From JAFDZV01 sp035549015 (GTDB lineage Bacteria > Bacteroidota > Ignavibacteria > OLB7), in NCBI GenBank assembly GCA_035549015.1, contig DASZRW010000090.1, forward strand, positions 1 to 64,000: a stretch of 64,000 bases of DNA. Direction: 5' to 3'. The notes under the pieces were generated by a model. That model ran no database searches. It was not told where the DNA came from and saw only the letters and a program-made list of their open reading frames with translations. The translations under genes were made by a program, and so were the position numbers. This document shows, in pieces, positions 33,443 to 41,537 of this stretch; the stretch's first letter is position 1; each line of letters begins with the position of its first letter.

Positions 33443-34984
33443 GTGAATCATTCCGAGCGTATCCTCATCCTCGACTTCGGCTCGCAGTACACGCAGCTCA
33501 TTGCGCGCAAGGTGCGCGAATGTGGTGTGTATGCGGAAATCCATCCGTTCAATATTTCGATCGGCGCAATCGAATCCATCGCGCCGATCGGGATCATCCT
33601 CTCCGGAGGCCCTGCCTCCGTATACGCAGACGGCGCCCCGCACAGCGACGCAGCAATCTTCGAGCTCGGCATCCCGATACTGGGCGTATGCTACGGCCTT
33701 CAGCTGATGGCATACCAGCTTGGCGGCGCCGTGGACAGCTCCGCCAAGAGGGAGTTCGGCCCGGCGATGCTTCATGTGGACGACAACACCAATCTCTTCG
33801 CCGGCGTCCAGCAGGAGTCGCGCGTATGGATGAGCCACGGCGACTCGCTTACGAAGGCGCCCGAAGGCTTCGAGCGAATTGCGCACTCCGCGAACGCACC
33901 GATCTGTGCAGTGGCCGATCCCTCCCGACGCTTCTACGGCGTGCAGTTTCATCCGGAGGTCCATCACACAGCCATCGGCAAGGATGTGCTCCGCAACTTC
34001 GTTTTCAACATCTGCGGCGCCAGGGGGGGGTGGAACACACATGCATTCATCGAGAGCGCCAAGAAGGAGATCCGCGAACGCGTTGGTGACGGCCGCGTGA
34101 TCTGCGCTCTTTCGGGGGGCGTGGACTCCAGCGTGCTTGCCGTGCTCCTGCACGAGGCCATCGGCGATCAGGTTCTCTGCATCCATATCGACAACGGCCT
34201 GATGCGGCTCAACGAGTCCAGGCAGGTGGTGGATCTGTTCCGCGAGAAGTATCATATCCCGCTGGACTTCGTCGACGCCGGCGCTCTCTTCCTGGAGCGG
34301 CTTGCCGGCGTCACCGATCCGGAACTGAAGCGCAAGTCGATCGGCGCAACGTTCATCGAGGTCTTCGAACAGGAGGCCAAGAAATTCTCCGATGCCGGCT
34401 GGCTTGCACAGGGAACGCTGTATCCTGACGTCATCGAGTCCGTCTCCTTCAAGGGGCCTTCGGTTACGATCAAGACGCATCACAATGTTGGCGGCCTCCC
34501 CGAGCGTATGAACATGAAACTGATCGAACCGTTCCGGGAACTGTTCAAGGATGAAGTTCGCGCGGTTGGCCGCGAGCTTGGTCTGCCGGATGAGTTCATC
34601 GACCGTCATCCGTTCCCCGGCCCGGGGCTCGCCGTGCGGGTGCTCGGTGAAGTGACTCAGGAGCGTTGCGACATCCTTCGCCAGGCGGACCAGATCTTCA
34701 TCGAGGAGTTGCACGGCTCCAATCAATACCATGAAGTATGGCAGGCGTTCACGGTACTTCTCCCCATCTCCTCGGTAGGAGTGATGGGTGATGAACGGAC
34801 GTACGAGAATGTCTGCGCGGTACGCGCCGTTACGAGCACGGACGGCATGACGGCGGATTGGGCCCGCCTGCCGTACGATCTGCTGGCGCGCGTATCGAAC
34901 CGGATCATCAACGAAGTACGCGGCATCAATCGCGTTGCGTACGACATCAGCTCGAAGCCTCCGGCGACGATCGAGTGGGAGTAG
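33443..34984 (+). CDS. guaA: GMP synthase (glutamine-hydrolysing), 513 aa
   Basis: Converts XMP to GMP. The N-terminal class I amidotransferase has the nucleophile in GVCYGLQ and the H/E pair in VQFHPEVHHT. The ATP pyrophosphatase domain has the PP-loop LSGGVDSSVLA. The C-terminal dimerisation domain is complete (HPFPGPGLAVRVLGE; ending PPATIEWE). The start is placed at GTG 33443, giving VNHSERILILDFGSQYTQ, where homologues begin. A TTG 42 bases upstream is in frame but gives residues outside the family, and no good ribosome site precedes either. Single-gene unit with its own promoter. Confidence 0.96.
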   Translation: MNHSERILILDFGSQYTQLIARKVRECGVYAEIHPFNISIGAIESIAPIGIILSGGPASVYADGAPHSDAAIFELGIPILGVCYGLQLMAYQLGGAVDSSAKREFGPAMLHVDDNTNLFAGVQQESRVWMSHGDSLTKAPEGFERIAHSANAPICAVADPSRRFYGVQFHPEVHHTAIGKDVLRNFVFNICGARGGWNTHAFIESAKKEIRERVGDGRVICALSGGVDSSVLAVLLHEAIGDQVLCIHIDNGLMRLNESRQVVDLFREKYHIPLDFVDAGALFLERLAGVTDPELKRKSIGATFIEVFEQEAKKFSDAGWLAQGTLYPDVIESVSFKGPSVTIKTHHNVGGLPERMNMKLIEPFRELFKDEVRAVGRELGLPDEFIDRHPFPGPGLAVRVLGEVTQERCDILRQADQIFIEELHGSNQYHEVWQAFTVLLPISSVGVMGDERTYENVCAVRAVTSTDGMTADWARLPYDLLARVSNRIINEVRGINRVAYDISSKPPATIEWE

Positions 34985-35191
34985 CACTCCGAAAATGCCG
35001 GACACATCCGGTGCCCGCCGGCACTCCCTGAGCGAACGTCGAGAACTCAAACGGCTTTCATCGGAAACAGACTGCGCCGCACTCCCTACAGGCCTTGCAG
35101 TCCACGATGTTGAGAGCTTCAACCTGCACGAGCTTTTCTGTGGAATGGCTACGGTAGTTTCATAACGGACTTCTTAACCGATATCCTCAAC

Positions 35192-36667
35192 ATGAAGATC
35201 ACGATACAGCGATTCAAGTCCGACGGCTATGCCGCCGATGCAACAGCGGTGTTCGTTTCACAGGACAAGACCGAGTTCGGTGCCCGTACCGCTACGATCC
35301 GCAGTCTCTGGGGAGCCGCGGCCAACGTACTGGAGAGCAATGACTTCACCGGCGCACGCGACAGCGCAGCACCCGTGTATACCGGCTCGAAGAAGATGCC
35401 CCGCCTCATAATGGTCGGCACCGGCGGAAGTTCCGATTTCAGCGTGGAGCGTCTGCGTAGAGCAGCGTCAGTTGCGGCCCAGCGTGCCGCGGCAATGAAG
35501 TGCACCAGCCTTGCCATCGTGCTCCCATCGTTTGACTTTGCTGCCAACGAGGCAGCTCAGGCCGTGGTCGAAGGGGCGGTGCTCAGCGTCTACTCCTTCG
35601 ACAAGTATTTCACCGAGAACAAGCCCGGGAAGAAGCTCGAGCGCCTGCTCATACTCGTGGAGGATGAAAAGTCGCTCAACGATGCGAAGCGGGGAGCTGC
35701 AGTTGGCGAGGCCGTTGTAAACGGCGTCGTACTTGCCCGCGACCTCGCGAACGCACCTTCGAACGAGATCTACCCCGAGTCGCTCGCCGAACAGGCAAAA
35801 GGCCTTTCGAGCCTCGGTGTGAAGGTAACCGTGCTCAACAAGACACAGATCACCCGTCTTGGAATGGGCGGTCTGCTGGCGGTTAATCAGGGAAGCGAGA
35901 AGCCTCCGTTCTTCGCCGTCATGGAATGGAACGGCGGAAGGAAGGGGGAGGCGCCGGTGGTGCTGGTGGGGAAGGGAATCACGTTCGACTCCGGCGGCAT
36001 CTCGATCAAGCCGTCGGCTGGAATGGGAGAGATGAAGATGGATATGGGGGGCGCGGCCGCGGTGATTGGTACGATGCGCGGCATCGCCGAACTGAAGTTG
36101 AACCGCAATGTTGTCGGTCTGGTACCGACCACGGAGAACATGCCCTCCGGCAGCGCATACAAGCCCGGCGACGTCATCACCTTCATGAACGGCAAGACCG
36201 CAGAGATCGACAATACGGACGCCGAGGGACGGTTGATACTCGCCGACGCGCTCTGCTATGCCTCGCGGTACAAGCCGCAGGCGGTGATCGATCTTGCAAC
36301 GCTTACCGGCGCATGTGTAATCGCACTCGGCAACGTTGCCTCCGGTCTCATGGGGAACAACCCGGCGCTCAACGGCAAGATTGTCGAGGCGGGTAGCAGG
36401 AGCTACGACCGTGTTGTGGAGCTTCCGCTGTGGGAGGAGTACGAGGAGCTGATCAAGAGTGACATCGCCGATGTCAAGAACTCCGGAGGCCGTGCCGCCG
36501 GCACGATTACTGCCGCGCTCTTCCTCCAGCATTTCGTCGATGGATACCCCTGGGCCCATCTGGATATCGCCGGTTCGGGCATGGTTCCGAAGGGAAGCTG
36601 GTATGTGACAAAGGGAGGGACTGGCGCCGGTGTACGGCTCCTGATCGACCTGCTCCGGAACTGGTAG
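35192..36667 (+). CDS. pepA: Leucyl aminopeptidase (M17 family), 491 aa
   Basis: A two-metal exopeptidase that releases N-terminal residues from peptides. The signature NTDAEGRL and the metal/lysine region VGKGITFDSGGISIKPS are present, with LATLTGACVIALG further on. The N-terminal macro-like domain is degenerate, as usual. Length fits (E. coli PepA 503). PepA homologues also bind DNA (Xer recombination), but nothing here tests that. A strong terminator follows, then the DnaA-box region. A 207-base gap upstream holds a possible -7 element (TAGTTTC at 35155-35161). Confidence 0.95.
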   Translation: MKITIQRFKSDGYAADATAVFVSQDKTEFGARTATIRSLWGAAANVLESNDFTGARDSAAPVYTGSKKMPRLIMVGTGGSSDFSVERLRRAASVAAQRAAAMKCTSLAIVLPSFDFAANEAAQAVVEGAVLSVYSFDKYFTENKPGKKLERLLILVEDEKSLNDAKRGAAVGEAVVNGVVLARDLANAPSNEIYPESLAEQAKGLSSLGVKVTVLNKTQITRLGMGGLLAVNQGSEKPPFFAVMEWNGGRKGEAPVVLVGKGITFDSGGISIKPSAGMGEMKMDMGGAAAVIGTMRGIAELKLNRNVVGLVPTTENMPSGSAYKPGDVITFMNGKTAEIDNTDAEGRLILADALCYASRYKPQAVIDLATLTGACVIALGNVASGLMGNNPALNGKIVEAGSRSYDRVVELPLWEEYEELIKSDIADVKNSGGRAAGTITAALFLQHFVDGYPWAHLDIAGSGMVPKGSWYVTKGGTGAGVRLLIDLLRNW

Positions 36668-36694
36668 CCGGGAACGGTACTCGAATGTTGACCG

Positions 36695-36731
36695 GCAGGG
36701 CGGACGTTACTGTTCGCCCTGCTTCGTTTCC
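36695..36731 (+). terminator. Terminator after pepA
   Basis: GCAGGGCGGAC (36695-36705) pairs with GTTCGCCCTGC (36712-36722) with one G-U pair, followed by TTCGTTTCC. It shields the origin-like region from read-through. Confidence 0.7.
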
Positions 36732-36762
36732 GGCCCAAAAAGACGACAAACTTCGCCGTCCA

Positions 36763-37003
36763 ATATCCACATGTCTCTCCACATATGCCCGCAATCCGTG
36801 GGATATCGCGTGGATCGTCCGTGTAAAAAGGAGCCAACAGAGGGGACGGCAGCAGGTTACCCCCAGAGACGTGGATAGAATGCGAGTTATCCACAACTCA
36901 TCAACATATAAGATTCGGCGAAAATTCCTCATTTCAGCTTAGAATTCAGCGATCTGCGAACTATGCACCGCACGTTATCCACAAAGACACATGGTTATAC
37001 ACA
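36763..37003. other. Candidate chromosomal replication origin (oriC)
   Basis: Two perfect consensus DnaA boxes TTATCCACA stand at 36887-36895 and 36975-36983, and TTATACACA at 36995-37003 fits the TTATNCACA consensus. Weaker copies are ATATCCACA at 36763-36771 (one mismatch), CTCTCCACA at 36775-36783 and, on the minus strand, CTATCCACG at 36870-36878 (two mismatches each). The stretch between the two perfect boxes (36896-36974) is AT-rich for this genome and could unwind. mnmE/mnmG and two parS sites lie 4.5-8 kb away, as near many origins. Against it, genes on both sides run in the same direction. Confidence 0.55.
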
Positions 37004-37084
37004 AAACAATTACTTCTTGATCTATGGTTCAGGGAGAATGGGAATTGAAAGGTTGTCGCTGTCATTCTTACCTGTGACAACTGC

Positions 37085-37100
37085 TCAGTCTCATCCGACA
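37085..37100. other. No further DnaA-like sites on the hsp20 side
   Basis: From 37004 to the hsp20 promoter at 37185 no 9-mer within one mismatch of TTATNCACA was seen, so the cluster ends near 37003. Confidence 0.4.
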
Positions 37101-37184
37101 CTCCAAACACGTCACTTTGTCAGATCGCCATCCACCGAACGTCGCTTTTCCTTCGTTTCTAAGCATTTCTGCGGATTCTTGACC

Positions 37185-37200
37185 TTGGCACGCCCCTTGT
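37185..37200 (+). promoter_or_regulatory. Sigma-54-like promoter of hsp20
   Basis: TTGGCACG, four bases, TTGT: the -24 box is complete and the -12 box differs only in the last base from TTGC. The GG and GT pairs are separated by exactly 10 bases as required. The predicted start is about 30 bases before the hsp20 ribosome site. Confidence 0.5.
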
Positions 37201-37253
37201 GGTACCGGTGATCACAATCCATTGAAGAACGTGACACAGCAAAGGAACCCGTC

Positions 37254-37688
37254 ATGATGCGCAACGATTTCGACTGGATGAAGGAAGTACAGGACTTTTC
37301 GAGCCGTCTGAAGAACTACTTCGAGAATTTCGACCGTAGTCCAGGTGCCGGGCAATCGCGTGGGTTCATGCCGGTTGCCGAAGCCTATCAGGCGAACGGA
37401 ACCTACTACATCGAAGTGGAGCTTCCGGGGATGAAGAAGGAGGAGATCAGGATCACCATGTCGGGGAACAGCATCGAGATTTCCGGCGAAAAGCGTCTCG
37501 AGCGGCCGGAGGGAGCAAGCTCCGTAACCGGGAACAGGGCATATGGGCAATTCACACGCCGTATCACGCTTCCAACCGATGCGGTAGTGGATCCGACAAA
37601 TTCAGTGGCCACCTACGAGAACGGTGTGCTGACGATAACCCTTCCGCAGAGTGTGAAGAGCTCCGGCACATCGATTCCGATCAACTAG
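37254..37688 (+). CDS. Small heat-shock protein (Hsp20/alpha-crystallin), 144 aa
   Basis: An ATP-independent holdase chaperone. The alpha-crystallin domain runs from about residue 40 (PVAEAYQANGTYYIEVELPG) through GNSIEISGEK and FTRRITLPTDAV to YENGVLTITLP. The C-terminal IxI-type motif is IPI (in SIPIN), used for oligomer assembly. The short N-terminal arm has FDWMKEVQDFSSR. ATG 37254 has AAGGA with 7 bases spacing. It precedes dnaK by 108 bases, but dnaK has its own promoter. Confidence 0.95.
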   Translation: MMRNDFDWMKEVQDFSSRLKNYFENFDRSPGAGQSRGFMPVAEAYQANGTYYIEVELPGMKKEEIRITMSGNSIEISGEKRLERPEGASSVTGNRAYGQFTRRITLPTDAVVDPTNSVATYENGVLTITLPQSVKSSGTSIPIN

Positions 37689-37711
37689 AGGCGGGGTAGC
37701 TGCTACGGCAG

Positions 37712-37743
37712 TTGTTATGGTGTAGAGGAGCGAACTATCGTTG
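37712..37743 (+). promoter_or_regulatory. dnaK promoter, Bacteroidota type
   Basis: TTG at 37712-37714, 21 bases, then TATCGTTG at 37736-37743, one mismatch to TAnnTTTG. It lies in the hsp20-dnaK gap; the predicted leader is about 50 bases. Confidence 0.5.
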
Positions 37744-37796
37744 AAGCCAACCGGACAACGAAGAGAGTATAGATCAACCTTAGGAGTGTAGTAAAC

Positions 37797-39692
37797 ATGG
37801 GCAAGATTATTGGTATCGATCTCGGCACAACGAACTCCGTTGTGGCCGTTATGGAGGGAACCACACCAACCGTTATCCCGAACAGCGAGGGAGCGCGGAC
37901 AACACCCTCCGTTGTTGGATTCACGAAGTCGGGCGATCGCCTTGTAGGTCAGGCGGCAAAACGCCAGGCCGTGACCAACCCAACCAACACGATCTTCTCG
38001 ATCAAGCGCTTCATGGGACGTACGGAGCCCGAAGTACGCGAGGAGGAGAAGATGGTGCCATACGAAGTAGTAGCTGGCGAAAACAACTCGGTGCGTGTAC
38101 GCATCGACGATCGCATGTATTCTCCACCCGAGATCTCGGCAATGATTCTGCAGAAGATGAAGCAGACTGCCGAGGACTATCTGGGACAGAAGGTGACCGA
38201 GGCGGTGATCACCGTCCCGGCATACTTCAATGATTCCCAGCGCCAGGCAACGAAGGACGCGGGTGAAATCGCCGGCCTTGCGGTAAAGCGCATCATCAAC
38301 GAACCGACGGCCGCGGCGCTTGCATACGGTCTGGACAAGGAGGGGAAGCACGAGAAGATTGCTGTCTACGATCTTGGCGGCGGCACGTTCGACATCTCGA
38401 TTCTCGAACTCGGCGACGGCGTGTTCGAAGTGAAGTCCACCAACGGCGATACGCATCTCGGTGGTGACAACTTCGATCAGCGACTGGTGGACTTCCTGGC
38501 CGATGAGTTCAAGAAGAGCGATGGCATCGATCTTCGCAATGACCCGATGGCGCTGCAGCGCCTGAAGGAGGCGGCTGAGAAGGCGAAGATGGAGCTCTCG
38601 CAGATGATGCAGACGGATGTGAACCTTCCGTTCATTACGGCAACGCAGGAGGGTCCGAAGCACCTGAACATCGCGGTGACACGCGCCAAGTTCGAGCAGC
38701 TTTGCGAGGACCTCTTCCGCCGGACGCTGGATCCCTGCCATCAGGCGTTGAAGGATGCGGGGCTGAACCCGAGCCAGATCGATGAAGTGATTCTGGTTGG
38801 TGGCTCCACCCGTATTCCGAAGATCCAGCAGTTGGTTCGCGAGTTCTTCGGCAAGGAACCGAACAAGGGTGTCAACCCGGACGAGGTTGTTGCCATTGGC
38901 GCAGCCATCCAGGGAGCGGTTCTTTCCGGCGACGTTCAGGACGTGCTGCTTCTGGACGTGACGCCGTTGACCCTCGGTATCGAGACGCTTGGTGGCGTCA
39001 TGACTCCGATGATTCCATCCAACACCACCATTCCTACGAAGAAGGTGGAGGTGTATTCAACGGCCGCGGACAACCAGCCCTCCGTGGAGATCCGCATTCT
39101 TCAGGGCGAGCGCCCGATGGCGGACGATAACAAGACGCTCGGCCGATTCCATCTTGGTGATATTCCGCCGGCACCGCGCGGCGTTCCGCAGATCGAGGTG
39201 ACGTTCGATATCGACGCGAACGGTATCCTCAATGTCTCAGCGAAGGATAAGGCCACAGGGAAGGAGCAGTCCATCAAGATCACCTCCTCCAGCGGTCTCT
39301 CGCAGACGGAGATCGACCGGATGAAGCGCGAGGCGCAGGATAACGCCGCGTCCGACAAGAAGCGCAAGGAGGACGTGGAGCTCCGGAATCAGGCGGACCA
39401 GACGGTGTTCTCCTCGAAGAAGCAGCTCACCGATCTCGGCGACAAGATCCCGGCAGAGGGGAAGGCCAAGATCGAGGCAGCTACCGAAAAGCTGGAGACG
39501 GCGTTGAAGGGAGCTTCGATGGAGGAGATTCGTGGTGCAAAGGATGAACTGGATCGTGCATGGAGCGATGTCTCCAGCCAGATGTATCAGCAGGCAGGTG
39601 GCTCGGCGGAGCAGACCACATCGTCCGATGGCGCCAATGCCGGATCGAACGTAGAGGATGCCGACTATACGATCGTTGACGACGAGAAGTAG
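37797..39692 (+). CDS. dnaK: Chaperone DnaK (Hsp70), 631 aa
   Basis: ATP-driven folding chaperone. The ATPase domain starts GIDLGTTNSVVAVMEG and includes ITVPAYFNDSQRQATKDAG, VYDLGGGTFDIS and ILVGGSTRIPKIQQ. The substrate-binding domain has LLDVTPLTLGIETLGG and the lid region follows, ending in an acidic tail (YTIVDDEK). Length is normal. AGGAG lies 10 bases before ATG 37797. grpE and dnaJ are not adjacent; no CIRCE element was seen upstream. Confidence 0.98.
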   Translation: MGKIIGIDLGTTNSVVAVMEGTTPTVIPNSEGARTTPSVVGFTKSGDRLVGQAAKRQAVTNPTNTIFSIKRFMGRTEPEVREEEKMVPYEVVAGENNSVRVRIDDRMYSPPEISAMILQKMKQTAEDYLGQKVTEAVITVPAYFNDSQRQATKDAGEIAGLAVKRIINEPTAAALAYGLDKEGKHEKIAVYDLGGGTFDISILELGDGVFEVKSTNGDTHLGGDNFDQRLVDFLADEFKKSDGIDLRNDPMALQRLKEAAEKAKMELSQMMQTDVNLPFITATQEGPKHLNIAVTRAKFEQLCEDLFRRTLDPCHQALKDAGLNPSQIDEVILVGGSTRIPKIQQLVREFFGKEPNKGVNPDEVVAIGAAIQGAVLSGDVQDVLLLDVTPLTLGIETLGGVMTPMIPSNTTIPTKKVEVYSTAADNQPSVEIRILQGERPMADDNKTLGRFHLGDIPPAPRGVPQIEVTFDIDANGILNVSAKDKATGKEQSIKITSSSGLSQTEIDRMKREAQDNAASDKKRKEDVELRNQADQTVFSSKKQLTDLGDKIPAEGKAKIEAATEKLETALKGASMEEIRGAKDELDRAWSDVSSQMYQQAGGSAEQTTSSDGANAGSNVEDADYTIVDDEK

Positions 39693-39732
39693 TGGTGGTG
39701 TGATGGTGCCCGGTGTGGCACTCCAAGGGGTG

Positions 39733-39772
39733 GCGGCGAGTTCGCTTTGTCGAACTCGCCGCTACTTTTTCT
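39733..39772 (+). terminator. dnaK terminator overlapping the end of the convergent gene
   Basis: A perfect 12-base stem (39733-39744 with 39751-39762, arm GCGGCGAGTTCG), loop CTTTGT, then TACTTTTTCTT. The right arm touches the stop codon of the minus-strand lipoprotein gene, and the T-tract is the antisense of its final lysine codons. Confidence 0.85.
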
Positions 39773-40127
39773 TCTGAGACGTATCCTTCCTGAATTCCGC
39801 GCCGGACTGCGCCCGCTCCAATAGCTTCTGCGCGCTGTCCAGCATCTTCCGAAGGTTCTCCGGCTCATCGCTGAGATCGACGATGTTCTGCATCAGATCG
39901 TGCCGGTCATCGAAACCGAAGGACCGTGCAACGCTGTCCATTGCCTTCACCATCCTTACCGAGTCATGACGGTAGATGTTCTTCGTGATCATGATCTCGG
40001 CATATGCCGATGCAATTGTCTGGCGCTCGGTGTCCGAGGTGGTATGCGAGCAGGCGGCGCAGGTGGTTCCAATGCAGATTGCTAGCATGACTCGTAGTGC
40101 GATACCGGTCATCGTCCTATTGTGCAA
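39762..40127 (-). CDS. Small lipoprotein, 121 aa, unknown function
   Basis: The signal peptide ends at a lipobox-like TTCAAC with the acylated cysteine near residue 26. The mature part is short, helical and charged (SAYAEIMITKNIYRHD, ENLRKMLDSAQKLLERAQ) and ends in a lysine run. The start is TTG at 40127, because a full anti-anti-SD sequence (GGAGGTGATCC on the minus strand) stands 6 bases before it; the in-frame ATG at 40112 would be 21 bases away. This start lies inside the end of the upstream gene (11-base overlap), so translation is probably coupled. Third gene of a three-gene minus-strand operon. Confidence 0.65.
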   Translation of the reverse strand: MHNRTMTGIALRVMLAICIGTTCAACSHTTSDTERQTIASAYAEIMITKNIYRHDSVRMVKAMDSVARSFGFDDRHDLMQNIVDLSDEPENLRKMLDSAQKLLERAQSGAEFRKDTSQKKK

Positions 40128-40635
40128 GGATCACCTCCAGCCGCTTAGCAAAGGATTCCACCTGGGCGCTCGTCCCCGTACCGAAGGCAACATGTTCAAC
40201 AATGCCGGACTTGTTGGCGATCACGAGATTGGTGACATCCTCCTGCATGTTGAACGCCTTGATCAGAACGCCATCCCAATCCATGAGCACGGAGTAGTTG
40301 AACTCGTCGCGAAACCTGCCCCGAATGAGACCCTTGAGAAATCCGGGAACGGACTGTACGTCCGCAACCGGAACGAAGCGTACGGGGGAGTTTCGGAAGC
40401 GTGCCAGGAGTGGCGTGGTCCAGTTTCCGCTGTACTCGTAGCCGCTTCGATCGCTGAGCACGTAGACGGTAACGCCGCCACGGAACATCGATGCATTCCA
40501 TGGATGCTCGAACTGATCATCGATCACAAACTCCGGCACGTGTGTGCCGATAATCGAATGAGCCGGCGTAACCGCATGCAGCGCTACAGTGCATGATGCA
40601 AGAATCAGAAGTGGGAGAAGATGAGGAAGGCGCAT
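40117..40635 (-). CDS. Exported thioredoxin-fold protein without CxxC, 172 aa
   Basis: A signal peptide (MRLPHLLPLLILASCTVALHA) is followed by a redoxin-like pattern: GTHVPEFVIDDQFEH, GGVTVYVLSDRSGYEYSG, then NYSVLMDWDGVL and the C-terminal strand/helix GIVEHVAFGTGTSAQ. The layout resembles the YtfJ/AhpC-TSA superfamily, but the active-site cysteine pair is missing, so redox catalysis is doubtful; it may be a structural or binding version. ATG 40635 has AAGG 4 bases upstream and lies 1 base after the stop of the gene before it. Confidence 0.65.
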   Translation of the reverse strand: MRLPHLLPLLILASCTVALHAVTPAHSIIGTHVPEFVIDDQFEHPWNASMFRGGVTVYVLSDRSGYEYSGNWTTPLLARFRNSPVRFVPVADVQSVPGFLKGLIRGRFRDEFNYSVLMDWDGVLIKAFNMQEDVTNLVIANKSGIVEHVAFGTGTSAQVESFAKRLEVILAQ

Positions 40636-40636
40636 G

Positions 40637-41128
40637 CTACCTTCTGTGTTTTTTCTTGTGTTGTTTCGGATTGGGTGTTGCTGGCGTAGCGGGCGGGGGC
40701 TGAACCGGTTGCAGAGATGCATGGAGGGAGTCGGGAGGGGCTGCCGCTTCCTTTGGATCCGCCTTCGGATCCGCTTTCCTGATCGTGAGCCGAAGCGGTG
40801 CGTCGGGATTTCGATTGGTATACACGTCGACGGTAATCGGCTGCAATGCCGATACCTTGTTGCTGGTTACTGCCACGTAGATATCGCCCGGTTCATTTTT
40901 CAGACAGAGCGTTCGTTGCACCGTGACGAGAATGCAGCCGCAACTGGGTTGCGCGCGCGTGATCACCACAATGCTGTCGCTCTCGTTGATCACCTTGAGC
41001 CGAAAATTTTCGTACTTCGAAGTATCGGAGACAACGTAGTCCGTGATGCTGAGGCGGGGCATCGGCTGAGCCTGCATCGATAACGTGGTTAGAATGATGG
41101 AGGCAGCCAGCGAGAGCAGAGGTATCAT
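40637..41128 (-). CDS. Exported DUF1573-like protein, 163 aa
   Basis: Signal peptide MIPLLSLAASIILTTLS with cleavage after QAQ. The Ig-like domain has FRLKVINESDSIVVITR followed by QPSCGCI, the hallmark Cys-Gly-Cys of DUF1573 proteins, which are common in Bacteroidota exported proteins. The tail (about residues 115-163) is proline/alanine-rich and ends in a run of lysine, histidine and arginine. The start at 41128 is the one that makes a signal peptide; the open frame continues 47 codons upstream. First gene of the operon with the thioredoxin-fold protein and the lipoprotein. Confidence 0.65.
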   Translation of the reverse strand: MIPLLSLAASIILTTLSMQAQPMPRLSITDYVVSDTSKYENFRLKVINESDSIVVITRAQPSCGCILVTVQRTLCLKNEPGDIYVAVTSNKVSALQPITVDVYTNRNPDAPLRLTIRKADPKADPKEAAAPPDSLHASLQPVQPPPATPATPNPKQHKKKHRR

Positions 41129-41537
41129 ATCGATGAATATCCGCAAAGGTATGTGTATGCTGCAAGCGCAATGCGTGAATCGGGCCTGACAGGGTATGAC
41201 GCCCGGGCTTCCGAGTGATTGGCATGTGAGGATGGATGCATGAACCACCTCAACGCATTTTCGCTGCATCGGCCGGTGTCATACGGAGACCGGGCGTTCC
41301 GGTGCAGACATGGAGGCCGTTGAGTTCCAGACGCCGGCGGGCATCCCCGGTTTATCACGGCATTCTCTTCGAAGCGGCCCATGGAGAATCGTTGAAGAGC
41401 ACGGCTGGTAACGAGCGTTATCGGCGACGGCCGCGCGCGGCGATTCGGCGCCGTTGGGTGGTATCTTGCAGTGCTCCGATGCGCGGTGCACTCAACGCTG
41501 GCACTCACGCCGTCGCAGAGCAGAGAAATGACGTACG
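41129..41537. other. Divergent intergenic region, 409 bases
   Basis: Between the minus-strand operon and mnmE. It holds the -7 element at 41144-41151 for the operon and TATCTTGC at 41462-41469, a possible -7 element for mnmE. No gene is convincing. Confidence 0.5.
41144..41151 (-). promoter_or_regulatory. Promoter -7 element of the three-gene minus operon
   Basis: On the minus strand the sequence is TACCTTTG, a perfect TAnnTTTG. A TTG lies 17 bases upstream (complement of 41169-41171), shorter than the 20-21 seen elsewhere. The leader would be only about 10 bases. Confidence 0.45.

Larger units (their letters stand above)
36668..37253. other. Gene-free region, 586 bases, with DnaA boxes
   Basis: The longest gap in the window and visibly AT-richer than its surroundings in 36885-37070. 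It holds the pepA terminator, the DnaA-box cluster (36763-37003) and the hsp20 promoter. Open frames across it (for example 36685-36942) show no coding character. Confidence 0.7.

Noticed and set aside
36685..36942. Small plus-strand frame in the DnaA-box region
   Set aside because: It begins inside the pepA terminator and its codons show no bias. The DNA is better explained by DnaA boxes and AT-rich spacer.
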